A stretch of 64,000 bases of DNA from Candidatus Tanganyikabacteria bacterium (GTDB taxonomy: Bacteria > Cyanobacteriota > Sericytochromatia > S15B-MN24 > VGJW01). The notes below the pieces were generated by a model. It was not told the origin of the DNA. It was given only the letters and a program-made list of their open reading frames with translations, and searched no databases. Location of the stretch: the NCBI GenBank assembly GCA_016867265.1, contig VGJW01000006.1:1-64000 (forward strand). The letters run 5' to 3'. This document shows, in pieces, positions 1-7,219 of the stretch. The position numbers and the translations under genes were made by a program. How positions within the stretch are numbered: the stretch's first letter is position 1; every line of letters begins with the position of its first letter.

Positions 1-93
1 GCCCCTTCCTGCGACCACGCGCAGCCCACTCACCCTCGCCCGCCACCGCAGCCTGCCCGGGCGACATCCGCAGCACGCCGGCGTGTTCGCCAT
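1..93 (-). CDS. partial gene start running off the left edge, unknown
   Basis: An ATG on the minus strand at 93 is preceded at a good distance by an AAGGGGAGG ribosome binding site, and the frame stays open for 31 codons to the window edge. The visible peptide starts MANTPACCGC and is rich in Arg and Cys; I do not recognise it. It would follow the DUF2330 gene on the same strand after a 73-base gap. The Shine-Dalgarno match is the main support. The alternative is that this is only intergenic sequence. Confidence 0.35.
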   Translation of the reverse strand, partial: MANTPACCGCRPGRLRWRARVSGLRVVAGRG

Positions 94-166
94 ATGTGCC
101 TCCCCTTAGGGGGCTGACGGGGGGATGCCCCACCTCCAGAGGAAGGCCCGTTGGCGAGGCAGCCGC

Positions 167-2071
167 CTAACGCTGCCGACGCCGCCGTCTCAACCGCATG
201 GCGGCCACGATCCCGAAGGACAGCCCCCAGAAAGCACCCTCCCGGTCTGCCGCACGCGTATCCATCGCCGTGCGCACAGGGTTGCTGCATGCACAACCGG
301 GGACCGCAGCAAGGGCCGGGGAAGCACCGGAGACCGTCGCGCCCTGCCCACCGCCCCCGCCTGAGGCCGTGTTTCCGGCACCCCCGGGCGTCCCACCGGG
401 CGTGGTGGGGCCGAGAGGCAGCGCAGGCGTCGTGCCGATGGTCTTCCCGGCCTGCCAGTCGGCCAATGCCGCCCGGATGACGGGGCCACGGTCGGAGACC
501 AAGGTTGGCGTCGCTGCATCCTCGTCGAGCATCTCGATGACAGCCGCCGCCGGAATCTCGGCGATGGGGGGCAGGCTGCCCGAGCGCGTCGTGAAGACGG
601 TGCCGTCCTCGAGCTTGATCCGGATGCTGTAGTTCATATCCTGGCAGACGGGGGTCGCCTCGGCGCGCCTCAAGTTGTTGACCTGAGGCAGCCTGGGGTT
701 GAACCCGAAGACCGGGTCTTCCGTCATCTCGTCAGCGGACATGGTCGTGTAGAGCCGCGTCACCCATGGCGCGCGACCGGCGAGATCCGCCGCTTCCCTC
801 ATGGGCTTCGCGAACATCGCGTCGATGTCTGCCGAGAACGAGGCCGCGTCCAGCACGGCAAGGTCGAGTCCGGGATCCGGATCCGGTGCCACGTTGCTGG
901 CATCCGGCCCGGGGAAGGGGACCGGCCCGAAGAACCCGCGGCCATTGTTGAGCAGGGTCCACGCCTCGCTCGCCGCTTGCGGGTTCAGGTGACGGTCGAT
1001 GATGCCCTGCAGCGCGATGCCCACGGGGTAGCCCTGGTCCCGGACGGCCTCGATGGCAGCACGGGCTGACTTGGCCGACGCAATCCCGGCAGGACTGTAT
1101 TGGCTGGCGCGATTGGCCAGCAGGGTCACGAGGCCCGCACTGCCGGTGGCCAACTCGGTCACGAACCCTCGGCCACCGGCCTCGTTCATCGACTTGTTGA
1201 CCACATCGTTGTAGTTGGGCGTGGGCAAGCTGGGTGTTCCGCCGGGGAAGGAACCGCCAAAGTTGGGCGAGGCACCGACCCAATCCAGCAAGGTCTCATT
1301 CAGGCGAACGTGGCGGTAGTTACGCGGTATGGCGCGGCCGGGCCCGAAGGCATACAGGATGATCGGCATGTCCGGTTGGGCTGCAATCGCGGTCAGGCGG
1401 ATAGGCACGCACGGGTTCTGCTCGTCGAGCTTCAGGCGGATGGGCTGCAGGTCGCCTGTGGTCTTGCCTTCCAGCAGCTTGAGCGCGAGGAAGACGAACT
1501 TGCCGTCGATATAGGTCCGGGCCTTGTCGTCGAAGTCGGCCGGCACGTTGTAGCCGTTGTCCTTGAGCCACTGCTCCAGTTCGCCGGCATCGGTCGAGGA
1601 CAGCAGCGTGAAGTCGTAGTTGCCGACGATGCCCTTCTCCACGATGGTGACGGCGGACCCCGATTCGCCCGCGGCCGTATTGGGCGCGATCGCGAACACC
1701 GGTTGGGCCCGGTCCTCCATCATGAGGGGGCAGTTGCCTTCGGCCTGCTTCCAGTCCAGCTGGTAGCGGGGCATCGTGTTCCGGCCCAGCAGACTGAAGA
1801 CCTCGTCCGAGCTGACACCATAGGCCAGGGGCTTGCGGGCCAGCGGCACGACCCACGAAAAGTCCTTCGCCTGGCCCGTGAACTGGATCTGGATGGTGGC
1901 GTCGACGTGGTCGCCGTCCGTCACGAACAGGATCTTCTCGCCCGCCTGATCGACCGGCTGCGTCCTGCAGAAGAAGCCGCCGCAAGCCTCGGCGGGCAGG
2001 GGCAGACCCGCGAGGACCAAGCCTGCAGCAAGGGCCGAGGCTGCGAAGCGCTGTCGGGTGGGACGGACCAT
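167..2071 (-). CDS. DUF2330 secreted protein with MYXO-CTERM-like C-terminal anchor
   Basis: A 634-residue exported protein. Residues 1-29 are a signal peptide, and the mature part begins CGGFFC, the typical opening of DUF2330 proteins. The body is a long beta-rich domain (motifs such as FVTDGDHVDATIQIQF and FSWVVPLARKP). A Gly/Thr/Pro-rich linker precedes the tail: a GCAC cysteine motif, a short hydrophobic stretch (GAFWGLSFGIVAA) and an Arg-rich end (RLRRRRRQR). That tripartite layout resembles MYXO-CTERM sorting tails, so surface display is likely; this is inference. The start at 2071 has a GGAGGAG site 8 bases upstream; the open frame continues far upstream but is antisense to hpd. The gene is divergent from hpd. 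Biochemical function of the family is not established. Confidence 0.85.
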   Translation of the reverse strand: MVRPTRQRFAASALAAGLVLAGLPLPAEACGGFFCRTQPVDQAGEKILFVTDGDHVDATIQIQFTGQAKDFSWVVPLARKPLAYGVSSDEVFSLLGRNTMPRYQLDWKQAEGNCPLMMEDRAQPVFAIAPNTAAGESGSAVTIVEKGIVGNYDFTLLSSTDAGELEQWLKDNGYNVPADFDDKARTYIDGKFVFLALKLLEGKTTGDLQPIRLKLDEQNPCVPIRLTAIAAQPDMPIILYAFGPGRAIPRNYRHVRLNETLLDWVGASPNFGGSFPGGTPSLPTPNYNDVVNKSMNEAGGRGFVTELATGSAGLVTLLANRASQYSPAGIASAKSARAAIEAVRDQGYPVGIALQGIIDRHLNPQAASEAWTLLNNGRGFFGPVPFPGPDASNVAPDPDPGLDLAVLDAASFSADIDAMFAKPMREAADLAGRAPWVTRLYTTMSADEMTEDPVFGFNPRLPQVNNLRRAEATPVCQDMNYSIRIKLEDGTVFTTRSGSLPPIAEIPAAAVIEMLDEDAATPTLVSDRGPVIRAALADWQAGKTIGTTPALPLGPTTPGGTPGGAGNTASGGGGGQGATVSGASPALAAVPGCACSNPVRTAMDTRAADREGAFWGLSFGIVAAMRLRRRRRQR

Positions 2072-2155
2072 GGCGCGAACTCCTCCGTAACAAGGGAACC
2101 ATACCCGCCACGAGGCTGTTCCGCCTTGCCGCGCCTGCGTGCCCATGCCACGATC

Positions 2156-3289
2156 ATGGCCATGGATACGCTCGTGGACACGATGAATGCCGGCACCGGC
2201 CCCGCACCCGAAATCGAGATCATGGGCACGGACCATATCGAGTTCTGGGTCGGCAATGCCCGTCAGGCCGCCTACTATTACCAGCGGGCCTTCGGGTTCG
2301 ACCTCGTGGCTTACGCGGGGCCCGAGACCGGCCTGCGTGATCGTGCCTCGTATGTCCTGCAGCAGGGCAAGGTCCGGTTCGTGCTGACGACGGGCCTGTC
2401 CCCCGACCATCCGGTGGTCAGGCATCAGGCCCTGCACGGGGATGGCGTCAGGGACGTGGCCCTCTGGGTGACGGATGCCCGCAAGGCGTTCGCCACGGCC
2501 GTGGCACGCGGCGCCACGGTGGTCCACGAACCCGAGGTTCGTGCCGATGCCGACGGCGAGGTGGTCGTGGCCGCCATCGCGGCCGCGGGGGACACGATCC
2601 ACAGCCTGGTCCAGCGGGATGGCTACGCCGGCGCCTTCCTGCCCGGTTTCCAGCCCGCGCGTGGGCTGGGCCAGATGGATGCCGGTCTGCGCTACGTGGA
2701 CCATGTCGTGACGAATGTCGAGGACGGTCGGATGGTCGCCTGGCAGCAGCACTACGAGAAGGTCTTCGGGTTCCGGTTCTTTGCGAATTTCGACGACAAG
2801 GACATCTCCACCGAGTTCTCGGCCTTGCGGTCGGTGGTCGTGGCCAACCACAACGAGCGCATCAAGATGCCCATCAACGAGCCCGCCGAGGGTCGTCGTC
2901 GTTCCCAGATCCAGGAGTACCTCGACTTCTACCAAGGTCCTGGCGTCCAGCACATCGCGCTTGCGACGGACGACATCGTCGCGACCGTACGGACCCTGCG
3001 CGGGAACGGTGTCGCTTTCCAGTACACCCCGGACAGCTACTACAACGCCATTGCCGACCGCCTGCCCGGCGTCGCCGAGGACGTCGAAGAGCTCAAGGCC
3101 ATGGGTATCTTGGTGGATCGCGATGACAAGGGCTACATGCTGCAGTTGTTCACCAAGCCCGTCGAAGACCGGCCGACCCTGTTCTTCGAGATCATCCAGC
3201 GCCGGGGATCGACGTCCTTCGGCAAAGGCAACTTCAAGGCGCTCTTCGAGTCGATCGAACGCGACCAGGCTGCGCGCGGCAACCTGTAG
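2156..3289 (+). CDS. hpd: 4-hydroxyphenylpyruvate dioxygenase
   Basis: Converts 4-hydroxyphenylpyruvate to homogentisate using Fe(II) and O2 in tyrosine breakdown (and in quinone/tocopherol routes where those exist). The 377-residue product has two vicinal-oxygen-chelate domains. The iron triad is visible: His183 (RYVDHVV), His266 (GVQHIALA) and Glu345 (LFFEIIQ). The C-terminal SFGKGNFKALFESIER segment is the family's closing helix region. It looks most like actinobacterial-type HPPDs. Start choice is uncertain: ATG at 2156, 2162 or 2183, none with a strong ribosome binding site. Other tyrosine-pathway genes are absent here. It is divergent from the DUF2330 gene and convergent with alaS. Confidence 0.95.
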   Translation: MAMDTLVDTMNAGTGPAPEIEIMGTDHIEFWVGNARQAAYYYQRAFGFDLVAYAGPETGLRDRASYVLQQGKVRFVLTTGLSPDHPVVRHQALHGDGVRDVALWVTDARKAFATAVARGATVVHEPEVRADADGEVVVAAIAAAGDTIHSLVQRDGYAGAFLPGFQPARGLGQMDAGLRYVDHVVTNVEDGRMVAWQQHYEKVFGFRFFANFDDKDISTEFSALRSVVVANHNERIKMPINEPAEGRRRSQIQEYLDFYQGPGVQHIALATDDIVATVRTLRGNGVAFQYTPDSYYNAIADRLPGVAEDVEELKAMGILVDRDDKGYMLQLFTKPVEDRPTLFFEIIQRRGSTSFGKGNFKALFESIERDQAARGNL

Positions 3290-3299
3290 CCTTCCGTCA

Positions 3300-3342
3300 C
3301 GCGCCAAGGGCCGGGGGGACGATGTCTCCCGGCCCTTGCGCG
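3300..3342. terminator. hairpin between hpd and alaS
   Basis: A 15-base-pair GC-rich stem with a single-base bulge (CGCG-CAAGGGCCGGG arms at 3300-3315 and 3328-3342) lies between the convergent stop codons, so it can serve both genes. It lacks a clear T-run on either side. Confidence 0.6.
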
Positions 3343-3350
3343 TCGGTTCG

Positions 3351-5939
3351 TCAGGCCCTTGCAGCCGCCAGTCTGTCGGCCAGTTGCTCCGCAAACGTTG
3401 CCAAGGCACCGTCGAGGCGCTCGACGTCACCGCCCCCACCCTGCCCCGCATCGGACTTTCCGCCGCCCTTGCCACCGATCAGGCCGAGGACCTTGCCTAG
3501 GTCCTGACCCGCGTGGACACCGGCAGCGACGGCAGCCGCGTTGGCGACCATGACGGCCTGGATGCGTGATGCAGAGACACCTGCCAGCAGGACCACCCGG
3601 GGTTCGGTCCCCTTGGCGAGGTCCGACGCGGACGTCCGCAGGGCCGCCCCGTCCGTATCATCCAGTCGGGCCGAGAGTACCTGCATGCCGGCGACCGGCA
3701 CGAAGGATGACGCCAGTCCGGCCGCCCGACTGATGGCCAGGCGCCCACGCAGGTCCGAAGCCTCATCCTCGGCCGCGCGGACCTGGTCCCGCAACCTCTG
3801 GACCCTGTCGGGCAGGGCGTCTACCGTGACCTTGAAGTCCTCGCGCAGGCGATCGACGACCTCGGCGTGCTGGCGCACCCATTCGAGCGCCGCAAGGCCT
3901 GCCACGGCACGAATGCGGCGCACACCCGCGGCAATCCCCTTCTCTTCGGTGATCTTCAAGAAGCCGATTTCACCTGTCGAGGTCGCGTGCGTTCCCCCGC
4001 ACAACTCGGTCGAGAGGCCCGGGACCTCGACGACACGCACCCGGTCACCATACTTCTCGCCGAACATGGCCACGGCACCCTTGGCCCTGGCCTCTTCCAT
4101 CGCCATCTCGGCCTTGTTGACGCCTCGCGCCGTCAGGATGGCCCTGTTGACCCAGTCCTCGACGGCCACGAGTTCATCGGGCGTCAACCCCCTGTTCCAT
4201 TGGAAGTCGAACCGCAACTCGTCCGGGCCGACGTAGGAGCCGGCCTGGGAAGCCGTAGGGCCCAGGACGGTGTGCAAGGCCGCGTGCAAAAGGTGCGTCG
4301 CCGTGTGGTGACGCACAGTGGCCTTGCGTCGGTCCGAATCGACCTGAACCGTGACGCGTGCTCCGGCCTCCGGCAAGGCATCCGAAGGCACGACATGGTG
4401 GATGAAGACCTCGCCCTGCTTCTGCGTATCCACGACCCGGAGCCCGGCAATCAGGCCCTGGTCACCGACCTGGCCACCGCCCTCGGCATAGCAGGTGGTC
4501 CTGTCCAGGATGATGATGGCCGTGTCGTCGGTGCGCAGGACCTCGAGTACCCTGGCCTCGCATGCATCCTGCTCGTAGCCCAGGAACTGCGTCGCCGGAT
4601 GCTGGCCGATGGCGAGCCCGCCGAAGGACACGCCGGCACGCGCGTGCGCCTCCCGGGCCCTTTGGCGCTGCGCGTCCATGGCGGATTCGAACCCCGTCCG
4701 GTCCACGCCAAGGCCGCGCTCGGCAGCCAGTTCTTCCGTCAGTTCGACCGGGAACCCGTAGGTGTCGAAGAGTTCGAAGGCCGTCGCCCCGGGAAGGACC
4801 TTGCTCTCCAGACGGCTTACGGCCTTCTCGAACAGTTGCAGGCCCCTGTCCAGGGTCGCGCCGAAGCGTGCCTCTTCCGCCTCGAGGACCTCGAGGATGA
4901 CGGCCTGCTTCTCGCGCAACTCACTGTAGTGGTGACCGTATGCCGCGATGACGCGCGCGGCGAGATCGCCCACGAAGGCACCCTGGATCCCCAGCTGCCT
5001 GCCGTGGCGAATGGCACGTCGCAGCACCCGGCGCAGGACGTAGCCGCGCCCCTCGTTGCCCGGCACCACGCCGTCCGCAACAAGGAAAGTTGCCGCCCGC
5101 GCATGGTCGGCAATGCGGCGGAAGGCGACACCCATCTCGCCGCCAAGGTCCACCGCCCGACCGGCCCGATCGGCAACGGCCGTCATCAGGGGCATCAGGA
5201 GGTCGGTCTCGTAATTGCTCGAGACGCCCTGGATCACGCTGGCGATGCGCTCGAGGCCCATGCCGGTGTCGATGTTCCGTGCCGGCAGATCCCGCAATGT
5301 GCCGTCCGGCAAGCGCTCGTACTGCATGAAGACCAGGTTCCATACCTCGAGGAATCGACCCCGGTCGCTTTCCTCTTCAAAGGTCTCGGCCGATACAGGC
5401 TGGTCGGGAGCGTGGTCGTAGTAGATCTCCGAGCAGGGGCCACAGGGGCCGGTGGGTCCGGCGGCCCAAAAGTTCGTGTCATCGCCCAGCCGGACGATGC
5501 GATCGAGGGGAATGCCGCACGCCTGATGCCAGATCGACTCTGCCTCGTCGTCGTCCTTGTAGACCGTGACCCACAGGCGCTCCCGCGGCAGGCCCAGTTC
5601 ATCGATCAGGAACTGCCAGGCCCAGGGAATCACCTCGGCCTTGAAGTAGTCACCAAAGCTGAAATTGCCCAGCATCTCAAAGAACGTGTGGTGACGTGCG
5701 GTCCTGCCGACCTGGTCGAGATCGGTGGTCCGGAAGCACTTCTGGATGGAAGCAAGACGTGTCGCCGGTGGTGTCTCGAGTGCCATGAAGTACGGCTTGA
5801 AGGGCATCATCCCCGCTGTCGTCAGCAGCACGGTGGGGTCCTTGTGGGGCACCAGGGAGGCGCTCGGCACCGTCCTGTGCGCACGCGCCTCGAAGTAGGC
5901 GATGAACTTGTCGCGGATTTCAGCGGCGCTCAGGGCCAT
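3351..5939 (-). CDS. alaS: alanine--tRNA ligase
   Basis: Charges tRNA-Ala in the cytoplasm. The 862-residue length is standard. In order: class II catalytic core (FIAYFEARAHRTVPSASLVP, then FFEMLGNFSFGDYFK), tRNA-recognition region, the editing domain with zinc ligands in TATHLLHAALH and ELCGGTHATSTGEIGF, and a C-terminal DHHA1-like domain ending in a Gly-rich GLIGGKGGGKSDAGQGGG segment. The start at 5939 is fixed by a GGAGGGG site 8 bases upstream; a longer in-frame version (ATG/GTG near 5984) has no such site. It is divergent from the small charged protein at 6037 and convergent with hpd. Confidence 0.97.
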   Translation of the reverse strand: MALSAAEIRDKFIAYFEARAHRTVPSASLVPHKDPTVLLTTAGMMPFKPYFMALETPPATRLASIQKCFRTTDLDQVGRTARHHTFFEMLGNFSFGDYFKAEVIPWAWQFLIDELGLPRERLWVTVYKDDDEAESIWHQACGIPLDRIVRLGDDTNFWAAGPTGPCGPCSEIYYDHAPDQPVSAETFEEESDRGRFLEVWNLVFMQYERLPDGTLRDLPARNIDTGMGLERIASVIQGVSSNYETDLLMPLMTAVADRAGRAVDLGGEMGVAFRRIADHARAATFLVADGVVPGNEGRGYVLRRVLRRAIRHGRQLGIQGAFVGDLAARVIAAYGHHYSELREKQAVILEVLEAEEARFGATLDRGLQLFEKAVSRLESKVLPGATAFELFDTYGFPVELTEELAAERGLGVDRTGFESAMDAQRQRAREAHARAGVSFGGLAIGQHPATQFLGYEQDACEARVLEVLRTDDTAIIILDRTTCYAEGGGQVGDQGLIAGLRVVDTQKQGEVFIHHVVPSDALPEAGARVTVQVDSDRRKATVRHHTATHLLHAALHTVLGPTASQAGSYVGPDELRFDFQWNRGLTPDELVAVEDWVNRAILTARGVNKAEMAMEEARAKGAVAMFGEKYGDRVRVVEVPGLSTELCGGTHATSTGEIGFLKITEEKGIAAGVRRIRAVAGLAALEWVRQHAEVVDRLREDFKVTVDALPDRVQRLRDQVRAAEDEASDLRGRLAISRAAGLASSFVPVAGMQVLSARLDDTDGAALRTSASDLAKGTEPRVVLLAGVSASRIQAVMVANAAAVAAGVHAGQDLGKVLGLIGGKGGGKSDAGQGGGGDVERLDGALATFAEQLADRLAAARA

Positions 5940-6036
5940 CAGGCATCCCCTCCGTAAAGGCTCCCCATGGTACCAGAGCACCATGGGCCCCTCCCGCGGC
6001 CAATTCCGGGTAGTATGGCAATAGGTTGTTCCTGCG

Positions 6037-6417
6037 ATGCAAGTACGTGCCGACCGACCGGACCAACCGGTAGTTGCCCCCCAGCGGCAACTGCCGGGCC
6101 AGCCTCGCTACGGCACGGACGAGGCCAGACGCCTCGAACGTCGCAAGCTGCTCGAGCAGGACAAGCGCGACGTCCAGGAACGCGATGTTCGCGAAGCAAG
6201 GGTCCGTGAGCGCCGCGACATCGAGGCGACCAAGCGAGCGGAGGAGGCGCGAATCGTCGCCATCGAGGAGCGCGCCGCGCGCACCCGCGAGACTCCCGAC
6301 CCCGGTCCGGCCTACCTGGTCTCGCTGTCCACGCCCGCAAGCGAACCCCTGCGGGCGCGCTTGCAGCGAGAAGAGCAGCAGTCTCCGCTGGGTCGCCAGA
6401 TCGACATGTACGCCTGA
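6037..6417 (+). CDS. small highly charged coiled-coil protein, unknown
   Basis: 126 residues with no family I recognise. The middle (about residues 30-90) is almost entirely Arg/Glu/Lys/Asp/Ala with heptad-like spacing, for example LERRKLLEQDKRDVQERD, so a long helical coiled coil is expected. The C-terminal part (PGPAYLVSLST) is less charged. There is no signal peptide or membrane segment. A TAGTAT box at 6011-6016 fits a -10 element with a leader of about 15 bases. It is divergent from alaS. It resembles in composition the tail of the protein at 12836-13294. Confidence 0.6.
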   Translation: MQVRADRPDQPVVAPQRQLPGQPRYGTDEARRLERRKLLEQDKRDVQERDVREARVRERRDIEATKRAEEARIVAIEERAARTRETPDPGPAYLVSLSTPASEPLRARLQREEQQSPLGRQIDMYA

Positions 6418-6432
6418 GCCCAAGAGGCTCAG
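6414..6432. terminator. short hairpin spanning two convergent stop codons
   Basis: CTGAGCC, a CAAGA loop and GGCTCAG form a perfect 7-bp stem that contains both the TGA of the plus gene and the TGA of the minus gene. It is short and lacks a T-run, so it is a weak or accessory terminator. Confidence 0.4.
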
Positions 6433-7139
6433 AAGCTTCTGGCGAGGGCGCCGTCGACGTCCGAGTGGTCGTACTTGTTGCCGTACCAACGGACGAAGCC
6501 GTTGAGACCCAGCAGGTAGGTATGGAAGCCGAACTGCTTCATCTCTGCGTAGGCCTTGTCGAAGCTCCAGCCCTGCATGCGAACACGGTAGGCAAGTGCC
6601 ATCGTCCCGGTGCGGTCACGGCCCTGCATGCAGTGGAAATAGGTCTTACCCCCGTCGGCGTGGCGGACCATGCCGAGGAACCGGTCGACCTTGGCCTCGC
6701 CGGGCGGGATGAAGAGGCCCATCGGCAGGCTTGTAAAGCGCATGCCGGCGCCCTCGACCATGCTTTTCTCGTTGGCGACGACCTTCTTGTCGTTCTCGAG
6801 AGAAATGACGTGGACCACGCCCCGCTCCTTGAGCAACTGGACACCGCGCGCCGTGGGACGCGCCCCGCGCAGCAGGTGGGCATCGACCTCTCCGACATTG
6901 CCGAGATCATCAGGGGGCGGCGACGGCCACAGGCTGTCGGCCTGCACCTCGCCCAGAGGACGGTCCGTGAGATCCTCGGAATCGAGCCTCGCAAGCTCCT
7001 GCTGGCGAGGCGCGGACATCGTCGCCATGCCCTGCTGCTGGACATTGGCCCGGGCAGCAAGGGAGGGCGCCTGAGCCTGGCCGCAGGCCGTCAAGGTCGC
7101 GGCCAGCGTCAGCATCAAGGCTTGGCGGTTCAGCGTCAT
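6429..7139 (-). CDS. putative tyrosine/dual-specificity phosphatase lipoprotein
   Basis: A 236-residue predicted lipoprotein: Arg in the n-region, hydrophobic core, and LTAC lipobox with Cys19. The cytosine-loop motif HCMQGRDRTG at 169-178 is the C-x5-R signature of the protein tyrosine/dual-specificity phosphatase superfamily, with Cys170 as nucleophile and Arg176 for phosphate binding. The upstream part (HLLRGARPTARGVQLLKERG) matches the usual start of this fold in bacterial tyrosine-phosphatase-like proteins. It would act outside the cytoplasmic membrane, so substrates could be phosphoproteins, phytate-like inositol phosphates or other phosphoesters; the sequence does not decide. A GAGGAAG site precedes the ATG at 7139. 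Confidence 0.85.
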   Translation of the reverse strand: MTLNRQALMLTLAATLTACGQAQAPSLAARANVQQQGMATMSAPRQQELARLDSEDLTDRPLGEVQADSLWPSPPPDDLGNVGEVDAHLLRGARPTARGVQLLKERGVVHVISLENDKKVVANEKSMVEGAGMRFTSLPMGLFIPPGEAKVDRFLGMVRHADGGKTYFHCMQGRDRTGTMALAYRVRMQGWSFDKAYAEMKQFGFHTYLLGLNGFVRWYGNKYDHSDVDGALARSF

Positions 7140-7219
7140 GGAAGCTTCCTCAAGGGGGACGTCATGCTTGTCGCCATTCGGAGCACCAAGCTTGCGTCAA
7201 TATGAGGTTAAGGGGCAGG

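Noticed and set aside
92-112. CCCC-TTA-GGGG hairpin covering the ribosome binding site of the left-edge gene
   Set aside because: Only a 4-bp stem; too weak to claim regulation.
1100-2155. Plus-strand open frame leading into hpd
   Set aside because: It is the complement of the DUF2330 gene in this high-GC sequence; the conserved dioxygenase sequence begins only after 2156.
2072-3475. Long minus-strand open frame continuing upstream of the DUF2330 start, through hpd
   Set aside because: It is antisense to a clearly conserved dioxygenase gene, has no recognisable protein content, and the DUF2330 signal peptide starts at 2071 after a good ribosome binding site.
3867-5957. 696-codon plus-strand open frame opposite alaS
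   Set aside because: It is the antisense shadow of alaS; no conserved motif.
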